From Methylacidimicrobium tartarophylax (GTDB taxonomy: Bacteria; Verrucomicrobiota; Verrucomicrobiia; Methylacidiphilales; Methylacidiphilaceae), in NCBI RefSeq assembly GCF_902143375.2, contig NZ_CABFVA020000012.1:1-64000 (forward strand): DNA of 64,000 bases, in the 5' to 3' direction. Each line of letters opens with the position of its first letter. The stretch's first letter is position 1. Under the pieces are notes generated by a model. It had not been told where the DNA came from and did not search any database. It worked only from the letters and a program-made list of their open reading frames with translations. The position numbers and the translations under genes are program-made. Positions 35,210 to 44,723 of the stretch are shown here, one piece after another.

Positions 35210-36502
35210 TCAGTGATGGACCACGGCCGACGTCGGTCCACCTACCCAGGCAGTGACGCCGCGTGCCAGGATCTCCCCATATTCGGCGAAGATGCTCCGA
35301 TAGGGCTGGCCGCCGATGATCCTGGTCCCCTCATAATCCCCCGCGATGATCCGGTCGTAGGCATCCTGGGCATTCATGTAGGGACCTTCGACAAAGACCA
35401 CCGGCCCACGGTAGATGCGGTTTGCCAGGAGATTCCTGGCAAATACGTACGGACTTGGCCCAACCCGTCGAGCCGCGCTCCAATTGGCATAATTCTCCGG
35501 CGGGTAGTTCCATGTCGCTGCCATCTGCTTGGCGATCGATTCCGCCGCTTCCGCCTCTGGGATGCTTGTGCGCGAGAAGAGCTTGAAGAGCAGATCCCAC
35601 TTCTGATCGTCGTACATCAACTCTTCTTCGGAATAGTCGCCGTGAACGAACGCGACTAGGCGGCTTTGAGGGATGAGTTCCGCACGGGTCGGCTTGCTGG
35701 ACCATTTGTCCGCATTGAAATGAATGCAAAGGGTCAGATCGGGATGGAGCTTCGCCACCAATTCCGCGCGCGCCCGAATTTCCGCATTCCGATAGAAGAG
35801 AACTTCTTCTTCCCGGACGATGCTGCGCTCCAATTCGGGAGAAAAGCTCGCCGGCATGGTCGCCGCGCTTCCAACGGGATAGAGGACGGCCAGAGCCTCC
35901 TCGCGAAGACTGGCCGGACGAAGAGCGGTTACCGGCTCGAACAGCCGCTTGGTCCAGACCACCGTGGCACCCTCGCTCTCCAACAACTTAGCCGCATGTC
36001 GCGCCGCCCGCATGTTGAGCTCCGCCTCGAGAACCGGCGGATCCGAGCCAATCCGAAAGTAGCGCCCCTCCATCTTCGCCCACGGGCCACCGATATGTCC
36101 GGGGTCAAGACAAACCACGAGGCCGCGCAGCGGCTTCGCGTTGGTCGCTCCGGCCTTCGAGAGCTTCCAAGCGCTCACCATCGTCGCCCGGAGGGGGTTT
36201 TGCGATTCCAGATCCGGCGCCAGCCGAAGGCGGCAGAGGAGTCGCGTGTGCTCCTTGTCCCCAAAGAGCGTGACCTCGTTGCCATTAATGACGGTAAACT
36301 TCCAGAAGGAACCATCCGGAGAGAAGAGGGTGTTGATCCAGTGAACGAACTCCTCCCTCGTCATGGTTTCCTGGAACGCGTCGAGCGCGCCCCAATCGGG
36401 TTCGGGAGCCAGAGGGCTCAATTCCGCTCGGGAGGAGAACGGCAGAAGAGCCAGGACCACTACGCTCCCGACCAGCGAGAGCCATCGCAAAAACGCGCTC
36501 AT
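35210..36502 (-). CDS. N-acetylmuramoyl-L-alanine amidase-like exported protein
   Basis: A 430-residue protein with an N-terminal signal peptide (about residues 1-26, ending SSRAE). The Amidase_3 zinc-hydrolase core begins near 127: LVVCLDPGHIGG supplies the first His, EAELNMRAARHAAKLLESEG the Glu, and LCIHFNAD the second His. These enzymes cleave the amide between N-acetylmuramate and the stem peptide in the periplasm. An insertion of about 80 residues between core motifs (GRYFRIGSD onward) makes it longer than the common type. A second exported gene lies upstream on the same strand. Confidence 0.82.
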   Translation of the reverse strand: MSAFLRWLSLVGSVVVLALLPFSSRAELSPLAPEPDWGALDAFQETMTREEFVHWINTLFSPDGSFWKFTVINGNEVTLFGDKEHTRLLCRLRLAPDLESQNPLRATMVSAWKLSKAGATNAKPLRGLVVCLDPGHIGGPWAKMEGRYFRIGSDPPVLEAELNMRAARHAAKLLESEGATVVWTKRLFEPVTALRPASLREEALAVLYPVGSAATMPASFSPELERSIVREEEVLFYRNAEIRARAELVAKLHPDLTLCIHFNADKWSSKPTRAELIPQSRLVAFVHGDYSEEELMYDDQKWDLLFKLFSRTSIPEAEAAESIAKQMAATWNYPPENYANWSAARRVGPSPYVFARNLLANRIYRGPVVFVEGPYMNAQDAYDRIIAGDYEGTRIIGGQPYRSIFAEYGEILARGVTAWVGGPTSAVVHH

Positions 36503-36583
36503 GTCTGCTTCCGCAGCTCAAAAACTCGGTCAACTCCCCTCGGAGCGGGCGTCCTGCCCGCCGTCTTCTCCTGTCTTGTCCAA

Positions 36584-37204
36584 CTAAGACCCTTCGGCCA
36601 CCCGGCCCGGATCCAGCCGCAACTCGAGAATCTTTCCGGAAACCGCCCCCACGCGAGCTTTCCCGATGTCTGCTTCCACCCCCCGCCGGTCCGCATAGAA
36701 GCGCATTTCCCAACTCGGCTCCCGTTCCTCCCCCATTCGGGCGAGCTCGAAAAGAACGGTGCTCAGCCTCGCCTTCCCGGCCGCTCCCGTCTTCAAGATA
36801 ACCTGGAGGGCTCGGTCCGAGTCAACCTTTAACCGGCTCGGGTCAAAGGCCTGTTCCTCCTTGTACCGCAGCACGCCGCGCCGCCCGATCTCCACAATCC
36901 CTTCCCGCACGTCACGCACCTGGCCGCCAGCCACCGTAATCCGCTTGAGATTCTTCCATCCGCCCTGGTTCCAATACACGAACTGCCAACTGGTCGGGGT
37001 GAGAGAGGTCTTGCTGCGTGGGCCGACGATGGCCAGCATCTTTGCTTGCGACCCCTCGGGAGCATACTGCTGTGCCACCGCAAGCGCCGAAAAGGCCGTC
37101 GGCGCCCCTTGCCTGCCTCGCGCCGGCGGCTCCGATCCTTTGGCAAAGCAGAATGCGTACGCAGAGAAGGCATAGACAGCAATCAGAAGAGGCCATCGTT
37201 TCAT
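36584..37204 (-). CDS. Exported protein of unknown function
   Basis: A 206-residue protein with a signal peptide (MKRWPLLIAVYAFSAYAFCF, cleavage near FAKG). The mature part contains TSWQFVYWNQGGWKNLKRITVAGGQVRDVR and FDPSRLKVDSDRALQVILK, resembling small periplasmic PepSY-like or beta-rich proteins only in general character. I do not recognise the family. The ATG at 37202-37204 fits the signal peptide. It lies 81 bases before the amidase on the same strand, so it may act at the envelope. Confidence 0.6.
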   Translation of the reverse strand: MKRWPLLIAVYAFSAYAFCFAKGSEPPARGRQGAPTAFSALAVAQQYAPEGSQAKMLAIVGPRSKTSLTPTSWQFVYWNQGGWKNLKRITVAGGQVRDVREGIVEIGRRGVLRYKEEQAFDPSRLKVDSDRALQVILKTGAAGKARLSTVLFELARMGEEREPSWEMRFYADRRGVEADIGKARVGAVSGKILELRLDPGRVAEGS

Positions 37205-37419
37205 GGAATCTGCCCAATAGCCGAAATCCGGACATTTCGCAAATCCCCTTTGCACATCCTATTTTCCTGACTCTTTGCAACGAGGAGAGTTCACGCTTGC
37301 CAGTGGGTCCGATTCGAGAGTACCCAAGCTCTTAGAGGCGGTGTGTGCAGCCGCCGGATGGACTGGACGAGGGAAGGGAGCAGGCTTTCCCCCATCGATT
37401 GCTCAAGGAGAAAAGGCAG

Positions 37420-38571
37420 ATGGCGACCGTTCTCGTGACCGGGGGTACCGGCTTCGTCGGAAGCCATCTGATCCCCCGGCTGGTCGAACTCGGATACCAA
37501 GTTCGGCTCCTCACCCGTCGGGCGACCCGCGGAAGAGCGCTCCCGGCAGAGCGCTGCACCATCATCGAAGGAAGCCCTCTCGATCCGGATGCCTGCCGTC
37601 GCGCATCCCGGGAAACCGATGCGATCATTCACCTCGTCGGGATTTTGACGGAGAATCCGCAGAGCTCTTACCGGGAAGCGCACGTTCAGGTCACGCGCCA
37701 CCTGCTCGCTGCGGCAAAGGAAAATGGCGTACGCCGCTGGATCCATATGAGTGCGCTGGGTGCCCGCCCCTATGCCGCCTCTCGCTACCACCAGACGAAG
37801 TGGACCGCCGAAGAGCTGGTTCGGTCGAGCGATCTCCACTGGACCATCTTCCGCCCTTCCGTCATCTACGGAAAAGGCGACCGCTTTCTTAGCGTCCTGC
37901 GCAATCTCTTCTCGCAAAGCTTTTTTCGCTACTTCGGAATGCTTCCCCTTCCCGGGGGAGGGGCTAGCCTGCTTCAGCCCGTCGCCGTTCGCGATGTCGT
38001 CACCGCCTTTACGCGGGCACTCATCCTCCCGGAGACGATCGGAAAAGAGTATCCGCTCTGCGGACCGGATCGGATCAGCCTTTCGGAGATCTGTTTCCTT
38101 CTCCTGCAAAGAGAGCACCAGGTGGTCTGCCGTACTCCTTCCTGGCCTCGGCTCTGCTCGCGTCTCTTCCTCTTCGCGATACTCTTCGCCTTTTTTCCGC
38201 TTTCCGCTCTCGTTGCCTTTGCCGGCGGCTTTTCCCCGGAAGACTGGAGCGTCTTGCTGGCCGCTTGGGGTAGCTTGAGCTTGCTGAGTCTGCGATCCCG
38301 TCCCGTTCTCTTTGTCTCCATTCCCTGGTCCGTCGTGCTCGGGCTCGCGCCTTTCGCGGCAAAGCTCCCCTCGAACCTGCCCATTGGACGGGAGCAGCTC
38401 CTCATGCTCGAGGAAGGAAACATCGCCGACTCATCCATCGCCGCCAGGGATCTCGGCCTGGAGTTCCTCCCCTTCCGCGACGGCCTTGCGAGCCTCTTCC
38501 CAGACGGGCAGGTCTCGCTTCCTCTCCCGGAATCGAGCGCCGGGCAGGAAGATCGGGGGCAACTCTTATAA
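37420..38571 (+). CDS. NAD-dependent epimerase-like protein (NDUFA9-type atypical SDR) with membrane tail
   Basis: A 383-residue protein. It starts MATVLVTGGTGFVGSHLIPR, then shows IIHLVGIL, WIHMSALGA and YHQTKWTAEELVRSSDLHWTIFRPSVIYG, as in the atypical SDR group with complex I subunit NDUFA9. The C-terminal third carries hydrophobic segments (LFLFAILFAFFPLSALVAFA and a second near PVLFVSIPWSVVLGL), suggesting membrane anchorage. AAGGAG at 37405-37410 supports the start. It converges with the cysteine desulfurase gene, nine bases apart. Confidence 0.82.
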   Translation: MATVLVTGGTGFVGSHLIPRLVELGYQVRLLTRRATRGRALPAERCTIIEGSPLDPDACRRASRETDAIIHLVGILTENPQSSYREAHVQVTRHLLAAAKENGVRRWIHMSALGARPYAASRYHQTKWTAEELVRSSDLHWTIFRPSVIYGKGDRFLSVLRNLFSQSFFRYFGMLPLPGGGASLLQPVAVRDVVTAFTRALILPETIGKEYPLCGPDRISLSEICFLLLQREHQVVCRTPSWPRLCSRLFLFAILFAFFPLSALVAFAGGFSPEDWSVLLAAWGSLSLLSLRSRPVLFVSIPWSVVLGLAPFAAKLPSNLPIGREQLLMLEEGNIADSSIAARDLGLEFLPFRDGLASLFPDGQVSLPLPESSAGQEDRGQLL

Positions 38572-38580
38572 GACAGGCTG

Positions 38581-39717
38581 TCAACCTGCCAACTGCTCCA
38601 GGACCACTTTCCGGAATCGAGCGGCGCTCTCCTCGATGTCTGCCGGCCCCACTCCTTTTCCCAGCGAAAACCGGACCATCGAGCGGGCCTCCGCCTCGCT
38701 GGCTCCCAGCGCCAAGAGAACGGGCGAGGGGCGCAAGGTTCCGGAGGAGCATGCCGCACCCCCCGAAACGGCGATTCCTTCCAAGTCCAGTCCGATCAAC
38801 AGGTTCTCTCCATCCAACGCCGAACAGCTGACCGCAAGGGTGTTGGAGAGCCGCTCCACCGGATCGCCCCATCGCACGACCCGGGGAAGATCGGCAATTC
38901 TATGCCAAAGGAGTTCCGTGAGTTCGCGCTGACGTACGGCCTCGTTCTCCCGCTCTTCCTCAGCGCATGCCAGCGCTTCCGCCATGCCGACGATCGCCGC
39001 GACATTCTCCGTGCCCGCCCATCGGCTTCCTTCCTGCTCCCCTCCAAAGATGACCCGATCCAGGGGGAGGCCGGCCCGGACATAGAGCAAGGCTCCTCCG
39101 AGCGGCCCTCCAAACTTATGAGCCGCCAGGCTGGCAGAGGATACCCCCCAGTGCGCGAAGCAAAGCTCTTCCTTCCCGGCGCTCTGGACGACGTCGCTAT
39201 GAAAGACAACCCCTCGCTCCTCGCAGAGCTCTCCAATCGCCCGCATCGGCTGCCGCGTACCGATCTCGTTGCTCGCCGAAAGAATGGAGACGAGCGTCGT
39301 CTCGGGGCGAAAGCTTTCTTCCAGCGCTTCCAGACGGACGGCCCCGAATCGATCGACCGGCGCCCTGCATACGGTGAATCCTTCTTCTTCGAGGAAGGCC
39401 ATCGACTTGAGCACCGCTGGATGCTCCACAGCCGAGCAGATCAGGTGCCTGCCCTTTTTCTGCAAGCCGCGCGCCAGCCCGACCACGCCCAGGGTGTCGC
39501 TCTGGCTGCCGCTGGCCGTGAAGACGATCTCCCTCGGCTGCACCCGCAAAAGGGCGGCAATTCTTTCCCGGGCTAGATCCACTGCCGCACGTGCGCTTCT
39601 TCCTTCCGCATGCAAGCTGGAGGGATTGCCCCGCGGATCCAGGTAGGGCTCCATGGCCGCTCGAGCCCTGGGCTCCAAGGGAGTCGTCGCATTGTAGTCG
39701 AGATAGATCCGACTCAT
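38581..39717 (-). CDS. Cysteine desulfurase (NifS/IscS type)
   Basis: A 378-residue PLP enzyme mobilising sulfur from cysteine. It begins with RIYLDYNATTPLEPRA; the PLP Lys is in AAHKFGGPLGGALL, and the catalytic Cys loop is GGAACSSGTLRPSPVL, typical of group I desulfurases. ATG at 39715-39717 overlaps the cysE stop (ATGA). It is the only desulfurase in the window and could feed the separate suf operon, or tRNA thiolation. Confidence 0.92.
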   Translation of the reverse strand: MSRIYLDYNATTPLEPRARAAMEPYLDPRGNPSSLHAEGRSARAAVDLARERIAALLRVQPREIVFTASGSQSDTLGVVGLARGLQKKGRHLICSAVEHPAVLKSMAFLEEEGFTVCRAPVDRFGAVRLEALEESFRPETTLVSILSASNEIGTRQPMRAIGELCEERGVVFHSDVVQSAGKEELCFAHWGVSSASLAAHKFGGPLGGALLYVRAGLPLDRVIFGGEQEGSRWAGTENVAAIVGMAEALACAEEERENEAVRQRELTELLWHRIADLPRVVRWGDPVERLSNTLAVSCSALDGENLLIGLDLEGIAVSGGAACSSGTLRPSPVLLALGASEAEARSMVRFSLGKGVGPADIEESAARFRKVVLEQLAG

Positions 39718-40604
39718 GCGCCGTCGACGATTCCGGGGTCCGATCCCCGTTTTCGAACTTCGGCTTCCTGCGCGACCAACGTCACCACCGAGTAGGGCGG
39801 CACCGCCTCCGTGAGCCAGACGTTTCCCCCAATCACGCTGTGCGCGCCGATAACCGTCTCTCCCCCGAGGATCGTCGCGCCGGGATAAATCGTCACGTGA
39901 TCCTCGATCGTCGGGTGTCTCTTGCTTCCTCGAAGCTTTCTTCCCCCGGCGGTCGATCGCGCCCCAAGGGTGACGCCATGGTAGATCTTGACGGCTTCGC
40001 CAATCCGACAGGTCTCCCCGATGACAATCCCTGTTCCATGATCGATGAAGAAGTGAGGGCCGATCTCCGCGCCAGGATGAATGTCGATTCCCGTCCGGCT
40101 GTGGGCCCATTCCGTCATCATGCGCGGCAGCAGCGGCACACCGCGCAGGTACAGAAGATGGGCCAGCCGATAGGTCGCAATCGCTTCCACTCCCGGATAG
40201 GCGAGCAGGACTTCTTCGGTGCTTGCTGCCGCCGGATCTCCGCAAAACGTCGCCGCGACATCGGTGGCAAGCCTCTTCCGTATTTCCGGAAGCTGTTCGA
40301 GAAACCAGCCGGCGACCGCATCCGCCGCCAACCCGGATTCCTCGTTCTGGCCCACACTCATGCGAAGTTCTTCGATCAAACCCCGATGGAGTCGCGCCAG
40401 CCTCTCCTCGACGAAGTCGGTCAACTCCCGAGAGGAGTGTGGTGGAGGGGAGTGAAAACCGGGGAAAAGCAGGGCCAGAAGATCTTCCATGAATCGGCCT
40501 ACGGCCGGCTTCGAAGGAAGGTTGGCACGGTCGGCCCGATTCGCGCCCCCATCCTCTTCGTAGGACCGGAGCATCGCTTCGCAAAGTCCGGGAAGTGGCA
40601 TCAC
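39714..40604 (-). CDS. cysE: Serine O-acetyltransferase (EpsC/CysE type)
   Basis: A 296-residue enzyme that acetylates serine, the first step of cysteine synthesis. The left-handed beta-helix motifs are present: RTGIDIHPGAEIGPHFFIDHG, GIVIGETCRIGEAV, KIYHGVTLGA, KRHPTIEDHVTIYPGATILGG. The helical N-terminal part is long, as in EpsC proteins. It overlaps the cysteine desulfurase by four bases, so cysteine synthesis and use are translationally linked. Confidence 0.93.
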   Translation of the reverse strand: MMPLPGLCEAMLRSYEEDGGANRADRANLPSKPAVGRFMEDLLALLFPGFHSPPPHSSRELTDFVEERLARLHRGLIEELRMSVGQNEESGLAADAVAGWFLEQLPEIRKRLATDVAATFCGDPAAASTEEVLLAYPGVEAIATYRLAHLLYLRGVPLLPRMMTEWAHSRTGIDIHPGAEIGPHFFIDHGTGIVIGETCRIGEAVKIYHGVTLGARSTAGGRKLRGSKRHPTIEDHVTIYPGATILGGETVIGAHSVIGGNVWLTEAVPPYSVVTLVAQEAEVRKRGSDPGIVDGA

Positions 40605-40758
40605 CTACCGGACGAATCTCTGTCCGCCCCTCGCACTCATCTTCTTCTCTTGTCGACCGCCAAGCTCCAGCCCGGTTCGCTCCAATGAGGGCATCTTTCC
40701 CCATCGGGTTCGTTGTCGATCCTCTTCTTTTCCTCTAAATTCTCATAAATTCCCCCAT

Positions 40759-41676
40759 ATGGCCGCCGTCGCAAGCGCAATTTGGCATCTTCTCAACTTG
40801 CCTGAGTCTCTCCCATGGCCGAAATCCTACGCGGTTCTCGGCTCCCCGATCGCCCATTCCCTCTCTCCGGCGATCCACCAAGCGGCATTCGCCGCCATCG
40901 GCTGGCCGGGAGGATACGGGCGTGTAGAGGTGGACACCGCCGGACTCGGCTCGGTCGTCGATCGGCTCAAAAGGATCGGCTTTTCCGGATGGAACTGCAC
41001 CGCCCCCCTCAAGCAGGAGATGTTTCGGCTCTGCGACCGGCAGGCCACCACCGCGGTACAGCTCGGTGCGGTCAACACGGTGCGGCACGAGAAAGGGATG
41101 CTCGAGGGGCACAATACCGATGGGAAGGGATGGGTGCTCGCCCTGGAGGAGGCCTTTCCTGTTTCCCTTCGGGAACTGCGCGTCCTCTTCCTGGGCCTCG
41201 GTGGGGCGGGTGCGGCCCTCGCTCGCCAGGCTTCCTGGGAGGGTTGCCCGCTTCTTCACCTCGCCAATCGCACGACCTCCAAGGCCCTTAGCCTGGCCGG
41301 AGAGCTCGAGCCGCGCTCCCGGATCGAGGTCGTACCGTGGGAGGATGTCCCTCTTTGCCGAGCCGCCTCGAATGCCGACCTTCTCGTCTGTTCTCTCACC
41401 GATGAGCCCGCTCTTTTGAGGAATCCCGGCTTTCTCGATCGGCTGCTTCGTCCCGGTCTTTTCGTCTTCGACCTGCGCTATTGGCCCGCCCATCTGCCTC
41501 TGCTCCAAGCTGCTCGGACAAGAGGCGCCTTGACGGCGAACGGACTCGGAATGCTCCTGTATCAGGCAGCCCTGGCTTTTGAACTCTGGACGGGGACTTC
41601 CGCACCCATTTCAATCATGCGCGAAGCAGTTTCTGCTTCTCTTGCCCCGAGCACAGCCGAAAAGGGTTCCGGCTGA
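40759..41676 (+). CDS. aroE: Shikimate dehydrogenase
   Basis: A 305-residue NADPH enzyme of the shikimate pathway. Motifs: YAVLGSPIAHSLSPAIHQAAF, the catalytic Lys in NCTAPLK (usually NVTxPxK), GAVNTV, GHNTDGKG, the cofactor loop FLGLGGAGAALARQA and NGLGMLLYQAALAFELWTG. About 20 extra N-terminal residues precede SYAVLG. It is the last gene before the dnaA region. Confidence 0.92.
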   Translation: MAAVASAIWHLLNLPESLPWPKSYAVLGSPIAHSLSPAIHQAAFAAIGWPGGYGRVEVDTAGLGSVVDRLKRIGFSGWNCTAPLKQEMFRLCDRQATTAVQLGAVNTVRHEKGMLEGHNTDGKGWVLALEEAFPVSLRELRVLFLGLGGAGAALARQASWEGCPLLHLANRTTSKALSLAGELEPRSRIEVVPWEDVPLCRAASNADLLVCSLTDEPALLRNPGFLDRLLRPGLFVFDLRYWPAHLPLLQAARTRGALTANGLGMLLYQAALAFELWTGTSAPISIMREAVSASLAPSTAEKGSG

Positions 41677-42035
41677 GTACCCGCTCCCGTCCCCTCCCTT
41701 CCGCCGATTCCAGATTGACGGAATTTCGTCTTCCGTTTCGGCCAAGGAGGAGCAGGAAATATTCTGCCGTCAACGGAAAGGAAAAATAGTTTCCCCGCTG
41801 AGAGATTCCCTTGTCCACTCTCCTTCCAAAACTTAGGATCCGTCTTTCTACCGAGCACGAGGCCGATTCGTCGGTCGAAGTTCCTGTGAACAACCTTGCA
41901 AATTGGTGCGTAGGCTTGCTCTTGTCGATTGCTCGAATCCAACCTTATTCTATCATGCAACAGTTTGATGGTCATATATTTATGAACTACAAGCTCTGCG
42001 AAGTCCGAGCTCATGCCCATCTTGGTGAATAAGTT
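41677..42035. other. Intergenic region upstream of dnaA, probable origin segment
   Basis: A 359-base gap without a gene. Its right half is AT-rich compared with the chromosome, especially 41944-41994. DnaA-box-like sites (TTATNCACA, minus strand) occur at 41885-41893 (one mismatch), 42024-42032 (one mismatch) and 42035-42043 (perfect). The last two are spaced 11 bases apart, on one DNA face, and the perfect one overlaps the dnaA start codon. A weak promoter-like pair, TTGTCG at 41922 and TATTCT at 41946, may serve dnaA. The left half holds nothing I recognise. Confidence 0.6.
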
Positions 42036-43409
42036 GTGAATAACACGTCCGCAGAGTTCGGGTGGATCTGGGAAAAAGTCTGCCAGGAGATGCAAACTAC
42101 GGCGTCTCGCGACGCGGTGGAACGCTGGTTTTGCCCCCTTCGAATTCTGGCCCTCTCCGAGGAGCAGATCACCCTGGAAGCACCAGACTCCATTTACCGT
42201 TATTGGATTGAAGAAAATTATCTGCCTCAGCTTTCCAGCGCCTTGGCGAAAATTCTCGGGCGACAGGTGCGTGTCGTCTTTCCCGCCGCGCCCTCCGGAA
42301 CCCATGCCGCTGCTGCAGAGCAGCCCCGGAAGGCAGAGAAACCGGAACTACGAACGAATGGTGCCTCGGAAACGGTCTCTTCCAACGGCTTGAATCCCCG
42401 GTACACGTTTGACTCCTTCATCGTCGGAGCCAATAGCGAATTTGCTGATGCCGCCGCCCATGCCGTCGCAAACGCACCGGCACGCGCCTACAACCCCGTT
42501 TTCTTTTACGGCAAAGTCGGCCTCGGAAAAACGCATCTCATGCAGGCGATCGGCAACGGGATTCATCGTCTTCACCGTTCCCTGAAAGTCCAGTATGTTA
42601 CTTGCGAGCAGTTCACCAACGAGTTCATCGACGCGATCCAAAAGGGAGCCCTGCTCCGTTTTCGCAGGAAGTACCGAGAGGTCGACGTTCTCCTCCTCGA
42701 CGACGTCCAGTTTCTGGCGGGAAAAGAGCGGTCGCAGGAAGAGTTTTTTCACACCTTTAACTGCCTCTTCGATGGGAGTAAGCAGATCGTTCTGACCAGC
42801 GACGCGGTTCCCAGCGCCATGCAGACTCTGGAAAAACGGCTCACCTCTCGATTCGAATGGGGGCTGACCGCTGAACTTCTTCCTCCACAATTGGAAACCC
42901 GCTTAGCGATTCTGCGCCACAAGATGCGTATCCTCTCGATCTCGGTGCCCGATGAAATTCTCTCCACCATCGCAGAGCGTATCCAGAGTAACGTCCGCCA
43001 ACTCGAGGGTGCCCTCAATCGAGTCGCCGCCTTCGCCGCCCTTCATCCGGAAAGACTCACGGCCGGACAGGTGCAACTCCTTCTTAAGGATCTATTTAAT
43101 AAACATTCCACTCATAGCGTGACCATCGAGTCGATTCAGAAACAGGTTGCCGAGACCTTTGATATTCGGCTTGCGGACATGACCAGCAAGCGAAGGCTGG
43201 CTCACATCACGCTGCCCCGCATGGTCGCCATGTACTTGAGCCGTAAGTTCACTACCTGCTCCCTTGCGGAAATCGGCGAAAACTTCGGCGGCCGAGATCA
43301 CGGAACCGTCCTTCATGCCCAGCGCGTGGTGGCGGAAAAACTGCAATCCGAATCGCGTTTCGAGACTGTCGTCCGCGAGCTGATTGAAAAACTAGAGAAT
43401 CCGGAGTAA
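42036..43409 (+). CDS. dnaA: Chromosomal replication initiator protein DnaA
   Basis: A 457-residue AAA+ initiator. Domain I opens with FGWIWEKVCQEMQ; domain II is a short linker (about 80-110); domain III has Walker A YGKVGLGKTHLMQAIGN and Walker B VLLLDDVQFLAGKERSQEEFF; domain IV ends with the DNA-binding signature FGGRDHGTVLHAQRVV. The start is GTG at 42036, which lies inside a perfect DnaA box and lacks a clear ribosome site, so autoregulation by DnaA is likely. Confidence 0.95.
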   Translation: MNNTSAEFGWIWEKVCQEMQTTASRDAVERWFCPLRILALSEEQITLEAPDSIYRYWIEENYLPQLSSALAKILGRQVRVVFPAAPSGTHAAAAEQPRKAEKPELRTNGASETVSSNGLNPRYTFDSFIVGANSEFADAAAHAVANAPARAYNPVFFYGKVGLGKTHLMQAIGNGIHRLHRSLKVQYVTCEQFTNEFIDAIQKGALLRFRRKYREVDVLLLDDVQFLAGKERSQEEFFHTFNCLFDGSKQIVLTSDAVPSAMQTLEKRLTSRFEWGLTAELLPPQLETRLAILRHKMRILSISVPDEILSTIAERIQSNVRQLEGALNRVAAFAALHPERLTAGQVQLLLKDLFNKHSTHSVTIESIQKQVAETFDIRLADMTSKRRLAHITLPRMVAMYLSRKFTTCSLAEIGENFGGRDHGTVLHAQRVVAEKLQSESRFETVVRELIEKLENPE

Positions 43410-43622
43410 ACAAGCGAAGAACCGTGGTGAATAACTCGATGCATTGGGTTTCGACAGAGGAGTTGATCGCGGAAACCCCACTGGACAACTAAGTTATTCA
43501 CAAAATCGCATCCAGCACAAAGCGTTGTATTCCATAAGCTTACAGAATTATTCCCAGGCTTTGCGCGCCAAGAAGATGATTACGATGAAGAAATCCTTTC
43601 TCCTTTAACCACAGACTTGCCC
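43410..43622. other. dnaA-dnaN intergenic region with DnaA-box-like sites
   Basis: A 213-base gap that carries TTATTCACA at 43494-43502 on the plus strand, TTATTCACC on the minus strand at 43426-43434, and a weaker TTATTCCCA at 43548-43556. With the cluster upstream of dnaA it suggests a bipartite origin. No small gene is evident. Confidence 0.55.
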
Positions 43623-44723
43623 ATGCAATGCGAAATTGTTCGAACTTCCTTTCTGGACGCCCTTGGCTTAGCCCAAAGCGTTGCCGGTGGCCGCACCACG
43701 CTGCCGATCCTGAACAATGTGCTCCTAGAAGCGGATTCGGCGGGAAAACTTTCGCTTTTTGCGAGTGATCTTCAGACGACCCTCCGGCTTCGGATCGATG
43801 CGGAAGTAAAAGAAGCCGGACGAACTACCCTACCTGCCCGCCGCCTCTTCGCGATCGCCAAGGAAGTGTCCGCCAAGCAGCTTGCACTGACGACCAACGA
43901 GAAAGAGGAAAGTACGGTTACGGGAGGCTCTTCTTCGTTTCGTCTTTTCGGCTTGGCGGCTGCCGATTATCCGGCTCCTCCCCCTCTGAGCGATTCTCCG
44001 TCCTTCGGCATTTCGCAAGCTGCTTTGGTAAGACTGCTTCGCCATACGGCTTATGCCATGTCGAACGACGAAATGCGCTATGTGCTCAATGGAGCTCTCT
44101 TTTGCTGGAAAGAAAAAAACCTCACCGTAGTGGCGACGGACGGAAAACGTTTAGCCCTGATGGAAAGTCCGGTTTCGGACGGGACGGAGGACGAGATCCA
44201 GGGGATCGTGCCCGCGCGGGCAGTTACGGAACTCCTGCGGATTCTTGGCGATGAGGAGAGGAAGGTCACGATCTGGCTCGAGCCGAACCGGCTCCTTTTG
44301 CAGTCGGGGGAGGTCTTGTTTTCGTCGAAGCTCGTAGACGGGAAATATCCCAACTATCGAGCGGCGATTCCGGAGGGCGCCTCGGAAAAGATTCATGTTT
44401 CACGAGAAGCATTCCTCTCCGGCTTGCGACGGGTCTCGATCGTTGCGGGAGAAAAGGTTGTCCCGGTCCGACTGCGCTTTGAAAATAACGAGCTTGAGCT
44501 CTCCTGCAGCTCTGCGGAGATTGGGGAAGCGAAGGAGGCGATTCCGATCCGCTATGGCGGTAAGGAAATTCGTGCCGCATTCAACGTCGCTTATCTGATC
44601 GATCCACTACGGGAAAGCACGGTGGACGAAGTAGTCCTCCAGGTCGGAGAAGCTTCGGGGCCTTGCACGTTCAAGGACGAAGAAACTTTCCTCTACGTTG
44701 TGATGCCGATGCGCAATGCTTAA
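43623..44723 (+). CDS. dnaN: DNA polymerase III beta sliding clamp
   Basis: A 366-residue clamp protein of three similar domains. Recognisable stretches are GLAQSVAGGRTTLPILNNVLLEA, LSLFASDLQTTLRL, YVLNGALFCW with VVATDGKRLAL, LVDGKYPNYRAAIP and the C-terminal YVVMPMR, which forms the peptide-binding end. I chose the ATG at 43623; a TTG two codons earlier is also open. It overlaps the next gene by eight bases. Confidence 0.95.
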   Translation: MQCEIVRTSFLDALGLAQSVAGGRTTLPILNNVLLEADSAGKLSLFASDLQTTLRLRIDAEVKEAGRTTLPARRLFAIAKEVSAKQLALTTNEKEESTVTGGSSSFRLFGLAAADYPAPPPLSDSPSFGISQAALVRLLRHTAYAMSNDEMRYVLNGALFCWKEKNLTVVATDGKRLALMESPVSDGTEDEIQGIVPARAVTELLRILGDEERKVTIWLEPNRLLLQSGEVLFSSKLVDGKYPNYRAAIPEGASEKIHVSREAFLSGLRRVSIVAGEKVVPVRLRFENNELELSCSSAEIGEAKEAIPIRYGGKEIRAAFNVAYLIDPLRESTVDEVVLQVGEASGPCTFKDEETFLYVVMPMRNA

